DNA from: a virus
Reading direction: 5' to 3' (one strand)
Virus record (IMG/VR): IMGVR_UViG_3300023241_000001
Location: 1 to 63,847 of that record
DNA: 63,847 bases
Shown: positions 57,977 to 63,847 of the stretch, piece after piece
Numbering within the stretch: the stretch's first letter is position 1
Layout of the letters: each line of letters opens with the position of its first letter
Notes under the pieces: generated by a model
Told to the model about the DNA's origin: nothing
Database searches by the model: none
What the model saw: only the letters and a program-made list of their open reading frames with translations
Program-made: the position numbers and the translations under genes

Positions 57977-58365
57977 AAGAAACTGAAACAAGGTCGGTAG
58001 TAAAAAGTGCAATTTGGCGTGTTGTAGGAGTGCTCGTACTTGGAGCCGTAACTTATTTTTATACTAGACAATGGGTACAAACATCTTGGATAACTTTTTT
58101 ACATCATGGAGTGTTCTTTTTTGTATTCTGGGCACATGAGAGATTTTATTTACATACTGATTTTGTTGGTTTAAAGAGAAAAATTTTAAAGATGATTACA
58201 TATGAGAGCATACTAGGTTTTCTAATCCTAGGTGTAATCACCTTAATAGTCACTGGGGATGTTCAGACTATGAATAAAATAACCATTACTTATATTCTAA
58301 TCAAACATTTTCTTTATGTATTTAATGAGTTTATCTGGGATAAGATTAATTGGGGTAAAAAATGA
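57961..58365 (+). CDS. DUF2061-like membrane protein
   Basis: 134 residues with about four transmembrane helices. TRSVVKSAIWRVVGVLVLGA and VFWAHERFYLH follow the DUF2061 pattern (K..tWR..., HER.W), a family often seen next to sulphate or sugar modification genes. It starts inside the lipoprotein gene and overlaps the LicD-like gene. A role in moving lipid-linked sugars is possible but unproven. Confidence 0.72.
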   Translation: MEIKIKETETRSVVKSAIWRVVGVLVLGAVTYFYTRQWVQTSWITFLHHGVFFFVFWAHERFYLHTDFVGLKRKILKMITYESILGFLILGVITLIVTGDVQTMNKITITYILIKHFLYVFNEFIWDKINWGKK

Positions 58366-59003
58366 AAAAATGGTCTTCGCACGACGCGTTGTATAAAGAA
58401 ATGACCAGTAAGGAGAAATACGAAGGTCATCCTCAACGAATGAATTTTAAGAGGACTAATGAATATTTACAAGATTTAAGATTAGTCTTTGGAAAAGTAG
58501 GAATAAAATTCTTTTTATTCTGCGGAACATTAGTTGGGGCTATCCGCGATCATGATTTCCCTTGGCTAGACGATGATGCTGACGTTGGTGTTCTTTTCGA
58601 AGATGCAGATAAGTTTGTTGAAGCTGAGAAAATCTTTAAAGAAATGGGTTACTATACTTGTTTCGGTGAGACAATCGATGGTCGCAGAACATCTGGATAC
58701 ATTGCAAGAAAAGAGCATAGAGAGAAAATAGATTTTTATGTTCTTTTTTCTTTTGGCGGAGAACGTTGTTTTTACAGATTTGTTAAAGACGGATATGATT
58801 TGTATATACCATATCCTCAAAAATACTTTGACAATTTGAAAGAAATAGAATTTAAAGGAGAGAAGTATTTTGTGCCTAATCCGCCAGAAGAATTTTTAAC
58901 ATACCTCTGGGGCAATTGGAAAGTTCCGAGAGGCGGTCAATGGGGTCTTATCAGCCATAAAAAGGTTTTAAAAGAAGAATTCAAACATGAGGGGGCACGA
59001 TGA
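58362..59003 (+). CDS. LicD-like phosphotransferase
   Basis: 213 residues. FLFCGTLVGAIRDHDFPWLD, DDADVGV is the nucleotidyltransferase-fold active site of LicD proteins (G.LLG..R....PWD.D.D). LicD enzymes transfer phosphocholine or similar groups from a CDP-activated donor to sugars. The cytidylyltransferase two genes upstream could provide that donor. Overlaps the next start by 4 bases. Confidence 0.8.
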   Translation: MKKWSSHDALYKEMTSKEKYEGHPQRMNFKRTNEYLQDLRLVFGKVGIKFFLFCGTLVGAIRDHDFPWLDDDADVGVLFEDADKFVEAEKIFKEMGYYTCFGETIDGRRTSGYIARKEHREKIDFYVLFSFGGERCFYRFVKDGYDLYIPYPQKYFDNLKEIEFKGEKYFVPNPPEEFLTYLWGNWKVPRGGQWGLISHKKVLKEEFKHEGAR

Positions 59004-59875
59004 AATACGCATTTACACTTTCTTGCACTGGTGGATATTTGTTCGGTATGATAAGTGCCATGAACGCTATGGCTCATTTTGGGGTAAGAGCTGATTGGGA
59101 AGTTGCTTATGCCAATATACCTTCAGAAATGAGAAATAAAATATCTTGCTCTTTTCCATTTAAAGTTAATTGGACGTTTATACCAGAATTGATCGAGGGA
59201 ACAAATAAGATAGCTGATAGGCATTGGATCGCAACTTGGTTGATGACAAAGAAAGTTATTAATAATTATGACGCTATATGCCACACTCAAGCAGACCATA
59301 TGCCTTTAAGCAATATGACAGCTCTTTTCAAAGCGGCTGCTGATGGCTGTCTTGTTTTAACAGAACATTTCAATTATTCTAACACTATAGAAGATTTATA
59401 CGCAAGAAATTCTCCTGTTGTTGATAGAGGGCAGTGTTCGTTGACAGACCAATTCATTTTTGCAAATCCAACACATAAGAATATCTTTTCCACTGTTGCT
59501 GAGACAATGGATCAGAAGTTAGAGGGAGATAGAAACCATCCGGTTATAATTCTCAACAATGTTGTAAAGGCAGCTGTTCCTTTTGAAGAAGTGATTACTC
59601 TTGAGCGTCATATATGGGCGTTCCAAAAGAATCTTAATAATATACCTTTACGTAGAAGCGGAAATAATATCTTAACGAATAATGACGTTAGGCTTCGAGG
59701 GATCCACAACCGTTGGTGGCAGAAAGGAAGGGCTAATAGTGAGCTAAGGAATAATCCTGGAAAAGACATGTCAATCACAATAGCTAACTGGAATTTAATT
59801 CGTGACTATATGGCTGAGTTCAATGCAATGCGTCCAGAAATAGCAGTGGAGGATTATGAAAGAACTGTTTGGTAA
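59000..59875 (+). CDS. Glycosyltransferase-like protein
   Basis: 291 residues. YAFTLSCTGGYLFGMISAMN, IATWLMTKKVINNYDAICHT and QADHMPLSN have the layout of GT-A fold transferases with a DxD-like acidic site. It lies between LicD-like and methyltransferase genes in an overlapping chain. Family assignment is by pattern and context. Confidence 0.62.
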   Translation: MKYAFTLSCTGGYLFGMISAMNAMAHFGVRADWEVAYANIPSEMRNKISCSFPFKVNWTFIPELIEGTNKIADRHWIATWLMTKKVINNYDAICHTQADHMPLSNMTALFKAAADGCLVLTEHFNYSNTIEDLYARNSPVVDRGQCSLTDQFIFANPTHKNIFSTVAETMDQKLEGDRNHPVIILNNVVKAAVPFEEVITLERHIWAFQKNLNNIPLRRSGNNILTNNDVRLRGIHNRWWQKGRANSELRNNPGKDMSITIANWNLIRDYMAEFNAMRPEIAVEDYERTVW

Positions 59876-60020
59876 AATAGAAACTCCTAGGTGGGAGGTT
59901 GTTGAGACTTTAATTAATAAATATGATCTTAGGAAAATAGCTGAGATAGGTATTTTCCATGCAGACATGGCATGCAAGGTGTTGCATGGTGCTAGGGTTA
60001 CAACAATTAAACAATTTTAA
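59856..60020 (+). pseudogene. Truncated methyltransferase fragment, 54 aa
   Basis: ATG at 59856 (after GGAGG inside the previous gene) opens MKELFGKIETPRWEVVETLI, then NKYDLRKIAEIGIFHADMAC and stops at 60020. It matches the start of the next gene (LIRQYNLKQIAEVGVYRGDT) but lacks the rest of the enzyme. It is therefore a remnant of a tandem duplication, or a decoupling leader for the intact gene that starts one base later. Confidence 0.65.
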
Positions 60021-60021
60021 T

Positions 60022-60627
60022 ATGTGGGAAATAAAAAGAAATCTAAAATTTGAGAAACTAACTGAAGGCTATAAATTATTCCCAATTCAGAATTTAATGC
60101 GTTGGGATTTGCTGACGTTATTGATACGACAATATAATTTAAAGCAAATAGCTGAAGTAGGAGTTTATCGAGGCGATACTGCAAAAAGAATATTGAGAGA
60201 ACATCATTCTTTCTTTGATAAAGGAAACATGGGTAGCCCTTTACAATTTAAGCATTACTACATGATAGATCATTCACCTTCGAAACAATGCTTAGAACTT
60301 GCAAAAGAATATTCTGATATAAGCACTTTTCTTTGTGCTAAATCAATAAATGCCGTTAAAGATTTTCAAGATAATTCCCTGGACCTTGTTTTTGTTGATG
60401 CTTGTCATTGGTATAAAGATGCAAAAGAAGATATGGTGGCATGGCTTTCTAAAGTAAAAAAAGGTGGTTGGTTTGTTGGACATGATTTTTATTTAGATGG
60501 TGTTGATAAGTGGCATGAGGATGTTAGGAAAGCCGCTGACGAAGTATTAGGTTATCGTGATTATTATATTTTCCCTGACGTTGAGCCATGTGGTAGAGGT
60601 TGCATGTTTATGAAACGCATAATGTAA
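60022..60627 (+). CDS. Class I SAM methyltransferase
   Basis: 201 residues from ATG at 60022, directly after the stop of the truncated copy and without a Shine-Dalgarno sequence, so probably coupled to it. IAEVGVYRGDTAKRI (motif I), LDLVFVDACHWYKDAKEDMV and GGWFVGHDF indicate a Methyltransf_24-type enzyme. A longer frame from 59959 exists but starts inside the duplicate. Confidence 0.78.
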   Translation: MWEIKRNLKFEKLTEGYKLFPIQNLMRWDLLTLLIRQYNLKQIAEVGVYRGDTAKRILREHHSFFDKGNMGSPLQFKHYYMIDHSPSKQCLELAKEYSDISTFLCAKSINAVKDFQDNSLDLVFVDACHWYKDAKEDMVAWLSKVKKGGWFVGHDFYLDGVDKWHEDVRKAADEVLGYRDYYIFPDVEPCGRGCMFMKRIM

Positions 60628-60640
60628 AAGGAGATAACAA

Positions 60641-61678
60641 ATGGAAGAAGTAAATACAAACCCTGGAAAAGTTTTCTCAGTAGAATGTAACGAGCCTAGA
60701 AGTAAGTATGCGTATGTAGTTTGTGCAGATATACGATACCTTCCAGAAGTTGTTGCCGAATTGAATTCTTTAGATTATGTTGGCAATACTCAAGACGTTC
60801 ATTTCTATGGTTCTAAAATTCCAATGATAGTTAAAGACCAATTCAAATTACTTAATTATAGAATTATTTTTCATGACATTAGTGAGGAAGAAATAAAAGA
60901 ATCTCATGGTCTTAGTGAAGTTGTTTGTCGTAAGCGATATTGGTTTGCAAATAAGATAGGTAAACTTTATGATGCAATATGTGTTTTAGATGCTGATATG
61001 ATATTCTGCCGAAACCCAATACATTACTTTACAATGGCAGCAAAGACTGGATTGGTATTATGTGCCGGTAAAGAGCAGAATAAAGTTTACGATGATCCGC
61101 ACCATCAATTCAAAGGAGAATGGTTAATGCCGAAGGGTTATTATAATCCTGTTGATTTATGTAATTGTCCGCTGTTCGTTGATATGAAGATATGGGGTGA
61201 ATGCTTAGCTAAAAGTTTTTCTATATTTATGGACGGTTTTGATGAAATGAAAGGCACTAATTTCAAAGCTCCAGATATGGACGCAATGAATTTATGTTTG
61301 TTAGAAGCTGGCTCAGCAGATAAGACAGTTGTCTTGGCAGGGATTCAATGGTTATCGACCAACGAGCAATTACTCAAGCCATATATTCGTGCCGTTAAAG
61401 ATAGAGGATTAATAAAGACTGAGTGTGGAATCCCAATTTACTCTTATCATGGCCAATATTACCATAAAAAGTGGCGTAATTGCCAGATAGAGAATCGGCA
61501 TGGCTGTGCTGCTAGATACTTAAAAGCTAATAAACATAAAGAAACTCAGGAACATATGGATAGTCAAGCTCAAGGTTCGATGAATTTACTTTATGAGAAT
61601 TTCAAGAAAATGTTGAATTTTAGGATAAAGATACCTATAATAAACTATAGGCATCCCGAAAAGCCTTATGAGGAGTAA
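60641..61678 (+). CDS. GT8/GT-A-like glycosyltransferase
   Basis: 345 residues. YDAICVLDADMIFCRNPIHY carries the DxD motif (Asp-Ala-Asp) of GT-A transferases, with KIGKLYDA before and LCNCPLFVDMKIWGE after, as in glycogenin/GT8-like enzymes. AAAGGAGATAAC precedes the start. It would use a nucleotide sugar to extend a glycan, possibly on protein. Confidence 0.75.
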   Translation: MEEVNTNPGKVFSVECNEPRSKYAYVVCADIRYLPEVVAELNSLDYVGNTQDVHFYGSKIPMIVKDQFKLLNYRIIFHDISEEEIKESHGLSEVVCRKRYWFANKIGKLYDAICVLDADMIFCRNPIHYFTMAAKTGLVLCAGKEQNKVYDDPHHQFKGEWLMPKGYYNPVDLCNCPLFVDMKIWGECLAKSFSIFMDGFDEMKGTNFKAPDMDAMNLCLLEAGSADKTVVLAGIQWLSTNEQLLKPYIRAVKDRGLIKTECGIPIYSYHGQYYHKKWRNCQIENRHGCAARYLKANKHKETQEHMDSQAQGSMNLLYENFKKMLNFRIKIPIINYRHPEKPYEE

Positions 61679-61680
61679 TA

Positions 61681-61728
61681 ATGCTGAGACTTAAAAGAAT
61701 ATGGGCAAGTGAAAAAAGATTAGTTAAA
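61681..61728 (+). pseudogene. 5' remnant of a GT9-like gene interrupted by the HNH element
   Basis: After GAGGAG the frame begins MLRLKRIWASEKRLVK, matching MLRIKQIWKGNKKLVD at the start of the intact gene at 62195 (8 of 16 identical). Beyond that the frame runs antisense through the HNH gene and is not a protein. The remnant retains its ribosome-binding site. Confidence 0.6.
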
Positions 61729-62154
61729 TCTACCAAGTTTATTTCTTTTTCTATTTTTCCAATGAGTTTGACCAACGTTATGATTATGACCATGAATTTT
61801 TTGCGTAGTCAATTCAAGATTTATAATTCTATTATCATTAAGAATACCATTGATATGATGAATTATTTCTTCAGGTTTAAGATATCTACCAAGTTTCTTT
61901 TCCATTACCAATCGATGTTCCATTACATAACCATGGCTGTCTCTAAATGGATGATCTTTAGAAAGGATTTGTACATACCCATTTCTTTTTCTTCGTCCTC
62001 CTTTCCATCTATAATGATTTTTACCATTAGGAACATTTTTAATAAACAATTTAATAGAGCATTTTCTAGAACAAACAAAATCTTTTTTATTTTTGATTTG
62101 ACAAGGGAATCTTTCAATTCTTTTACCACAAATAGAACATTTTTTAATAACCAT
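61720..62154 (-). CDS. HNH homing endonuclease
   Basis: 144 residues. An N-terminal zinc finger (KKCSICGKRIERFPC, DFVCSRKCS) is followed by RWKGGRRKRNGYVQILSKDH and the HNH core EHRLVMEKKLGRYLKPEEII, HHINGILNDNRIINLEL. It is encoded opposite to its neighbours, inside the glycan cluster. The start at 62154 (MVIKKCSICG) is chosen because it coincides with the predicted transcription start and removes a poor N-terminus. It nicks DNA to promote its own spread. Confidence 0.9.
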   Translation of the reverse strand: MVIKKCSICGKRIERFPCQIKNKKDFVCSRKCSIKLFIKNVPNGKNHYRWKGGRRKRNGYVQILSKDHPFRDSHGYVMEHRLVMEKKLGRYLKPEEIIHHINGILNDNRIINLELTTQKIHGHNHNVGQTHWKNRKRNKLGRFN

Positions 62155-62160
62155 AGTCCT

Positions 62161-62189
62161 ATTGTAGCAATAGGACAGCGAGGAGTCAA
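62161..62189 (-). promoter_or_regulatory. Promoter for leaderless HNH transcript
   Basis: On the minus strand TTGACT (62189-62184), 17 bases, TACAAT (62166-62161). The predicted start falls at about 62154, the A of the HNH ATG, so the mRNA would have no leader. No Shine-Dalgarno sequence precedes the ATG, consistent with leaderless translation. Confidence 0.65.
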
Positions 62190-62194
62190 GTAAT

Positions 62195-63037
62195 ATGTTG
62201 AGGATAAAACAAATCTGGAAAGGCAATAAAAAATTAGTAGATTACATTAAAGAACATAATCCAAAAAAGATCGGATTATGTTTTGGGCACGGATTAGGCG
62301 ATACAGTTATGTTCATGTCTCCTTTCGAATCTTTATGTCAAAAATATCCAGAAATTAAGTTTACTTTAATAATGCAGAAAGGTTTAGGCTTTGAAGAAAT
62401 AGAGAAAGATATACTTAGTAATAATATTGATGTTGTGTTTACTAATGACTTGTCATACAACGAAGTGGTACTTGGATATGACATTATTGCAGATATTGAT
62501 TTTCCAATGAGTGAGGGGCAGATAAAATTGACTAAGGGTGAATATTGTTGTGTTCATGAATTAGGTATTGATCCTGTGAATGGTCATAAAAAGATAACTT
62601 GCGGAAAAAATAGACTAATAGGAATACATTATTTTATAACTTGCTTACCTGATGCGTGCAATCCAGACGAAGAAACTGCTAAACGAATATGGGATGATGT
62701 TTTAGGTGCTGGTTTTATTCCGATAGAAATGCATTTCCAACATGTCTTTCACAATCCTGTAAATAAGAAGTTTGATTTTGTTGATAGCAATGTAAGAAAA
62801 GTAAAGCCTCAAGTAAGCACACTAGTAGGATTGATCGAACAGTGTGCTGGAGTTATTTGTGTAGTTAGCGGTAATCTTCATACAGCGATTTCTGTGCTTC
62901 CTCCGGAAAGGATATTCTTTTTAGAAAAACATTTTAAATTAGAATCATTCACAAAATTAGAAATTGCTAGGGCATCAATTATGCCTAATGAATATAAGAA
63001 CGAAGTCAGAGATTGGCTTGTAAGTTTAGATAAATAA
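62195..63037 (+). CDS. GT9-like glycosyltransferase (heptosyltransferase-like)
   Basis: 280 residues. KKIGLCFGHGLGDTVMFMSP, FESLCQKYP at the N-terminus and LVGLIEQCAGVICVVSGNLH, TAISVLPPERIFF at the C-terminus match GT family 9 (LPS heptosyltransferases), in which the C-terminal D/S-G-x-x-H segment binds the ADP-sugar. GAGGAG precedes the start. Last gene of the glycan cluster, followed by a strong terminator. Confidence 0.8.
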   Translation: MLRIKQIWKGNKKLVDYIKEHNPKKIGLCFGHGLGDTVMFMSPFESLCQKYPEIKFTLIMQKGLGFEEIEKDILSNNIDVVFTNDLSYNEVVLGYDIIADIDFPMSEGQIKLTKGEYCCVHELGIDPVNGHKKITCGKNRLIGIHYFITCLPDACNPDEETAKRIWDDVLGAGFIPIEMHFQHVFHNPVNKKFDFVDSNVRKVKPQVSTLVGLIEQCAGVICVVSGNLHTAISVLPPERIFFLEKHFKLESFTKLEIARASIMPNEYKNEVRDWLVSLDK

Positions 63038-63062
63038 GAATAAAGTACCAAACTTTAATTTG

Positions 63063-63099
63063 GCAGAGATATATGAATAATGTATCTCTGCTTTTTTTT
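63063..63099 (+). terminator. Intrinsic terminator after glycan cluster
   Basis: GCAGAGATA and TATCTCTGC form a nine-base stem with an 11-base loop, followed by eight T. It separates the glycan cluster from the fibre genes with only 22 bases to the next start and no visible promoter, so the structural genes must be reached by readthrough or antitermination. Confidence 0.88.
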
Positions 63100-63121
63100 G
63101 GTCTTAAATAAGGAGGTTAAA

Positions 63122-63847
63122 ATGGCTATAGAACAACCAGTTGCAAGTGATCCTTTAAATGTACCAAGTCATTCATTACAGCATAGAATAATAGCAGCTG
63201 ACGCATCTGCTCCAGTTCAGAGTATAGCCGTTGATGCAAGTGGCGTTCTTGTTGGAGGCACACCTTTGTTTAGCACTATTAACCCCACTAACTTATTATC
63301 TAACGGAAACTTTGAAGCTTGGACAGCAGGAACAGCAGTTGCTCCTGATGGGTGGGCATTAGCAGGTGTTAGTGCAAGTGTAGCAAGAGAAGGAACAATA
63401 ATTAAAGTAGGAACATATTCTGCTAAAGTTACGAGAGCAGGGGCAAATGCTTATATACATACAACCTTTCACGAAGCTAAAGGTGCTGATTATTATAAAA
63501 GTAGAACTGTTACTTTTGGTGTTTGGGTCTACGCCACCGTAGCTGATAGAGCTAAATTAGGTATAGGAGATGGTCTAACTAATAGTTGGTCATCTTTTCA
63601 CACAGGGGGTTCTACTTGGGAATGGCTTACAGTTACAAAAACATTTGCTGCTGGAGCAACTGAAGGAAGAATGTTGTGTTTTATAGATACTGGCGATACT
63701 TCAGGATACTTCGACGGTGTTATGCTTGTAGAAGGTTCATCTGCTTTTGCGTTCTCTCCTAAACCAGCAGAAGAAGGAGTGTGGGCTGATTATTTTGCTA
63801 CTTCAACTATTAATGGTTGGGCAGCAACCCCAACAGGAAACATTTAT
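63122..63847 (+). CDS. Tail-fibre-like protein with CBM-type domain (5' part, continues at 1)
   Basis: First 242 of 333 residues; the remainder is at 1-403. AAGGAGG precedes the start. Residues 1-55 form a fibre anchor (MAIEQPVASDPLNVPSHSLQ). Residues about 58-205 look like a carbohydrate-binding jelly roll of the CBM4/9 type (NLLSNGNFEAWTAGTAVAPD, GWALAG; VWVYATVADRAKLGIGDG; DGVMLVEGSSAFAF). Such domains in phage fibres bind host surface glycans. Confidence 0.8.
   Translation, partial: MAIEQPVASDPLNVPSHSLQHRIIAADASAPVQSIAVDASGVLVGGTPLFSTINPTNLLSNGNFEAWTAGTAVAPDGWALAGVSASVAREGTIIKVGTYSAKVTRAGANAYIHTTFHEAKGADYYKSRTVTFGVWVYATVADRAKLGIGDGLTNSWSSFHTGGSTWEWLTVTKTFAAGATEGRMLCFIDTGDTSGYFDGVMLVEGSSAFAFSPKPAEEGVWADYFATSTINGWAATPTGNIY

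Noticed and set aside
59959-60021. Upstream extension of the methyltransferase at 60022
   Set aside because: The added 21 residues are read out of frame through the truncated duplicate and have no homology to the family.
61681-62193. 170-codon plus-strand frame
   Set aside because: Only its first 16 codons resemble a gene (GT9 start); the rest is the antisense of the HNH endonuclease, whose zinc and HNH motifs are clear.
1-63847. Alternative genetic code or stop-codon reassignment
   Set aside because: TAA, TAG and TGA all end genes at expected places with tight downstream starts, so the standard code fits; the TTA reading of the tRNA-like element is not enough to argue otherwise.

Overview
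The window is a complete, AT-rich genome of a tailed double-stranded DNA phage (siphovirus-like), cut open inside a tail-fibre-like gene. Bases 1-127 are identical to 63721-63847, so the contig closes into a circle of 63,720 unique bases and the gene starting at 63122 continues through 1-403. Standard genetic code, strong Shine-Dalgarno sequences and sigma70-like promoters (TTGACA/TATAAT type) point to a bacterial host. Lipoprotein signals, Sec-type signal peptides and lipopolysaccharide-type sugar genes suggest a diderm host. The host itself cannot be named from the sequence. No integrase was seen.

The genome has two transcription arms. The rightward arm runs from a promoter region near 52.2 kb through 63.7 kb, across the junction and on to 29.2 kb. 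It holds groES; a glycan/methyltransferase cluster (53.4-63.0 kb); fibre proteins; a giant polyserine protein (2.2-5.1 kb); terminase, portal, a D12 DNA methylase fusion and a protease-scaffold-capsid fusion; head-tail connectors; tail tube; a G/GT tail chaperone pair joined by a -1 frameshift site; tape measure; a gene-transfer-agent-like tail tip (DUF2460, DUF2163-like hub, NlpC/P60, gpJ-like fibre protein); three tandem paralogues; and small membrane proteins that may include holins. The leftward arm runs from a promoter near 51.9 kb to 29.35 kb. It holds dozens of small early genes plus replication and regulatory genes: AEP primase-helicase, SNF2 helicase, RNase H, ParB-like protein, VRR-NUC nuclease, DNA methyltransferase, a ribbon-helix-helix protein and a SleB-like cell wall hydrolase. 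The arms converge on a long hairpin at 29228-29285.

The most unusual feature is polyserine. One 973-residue protein is almost entirely Ser, with a single Phe, Leu or Tyr typically every 13 or 15 residues. Four other virion-type proteins (capsid-associated repeat protein, small Cys protein, tail tube, distal tail protein) end in Ser-rich tails of about 30-110 residues. The same genome encodes glycosyltransferases, a sugar epimerase, a cytidylyltransferase, a LicD-like transferase and several SAM methyltransferases. The working hypothesis is that the phage builds and attaches its own glycan to the Ser tails, giving a mucin-like virion coat. Host-surface remodelling is the main alternative for the sugar genes.

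Other points of interest are: a repeated TAACGGT-type operator shared between a consensus promoter beside the ribbon-helix-helix gene and a repeat-rich, origin-like region at 34.6-35.0 kb; a single gene flanked by 24-25 base inverted repeats; a promoter, leader peptide and terminator ahead of groES; an HNH endonuclease with a predicted leaderless promoter; and several gene fusions that retain an internal ribosome-binding site.
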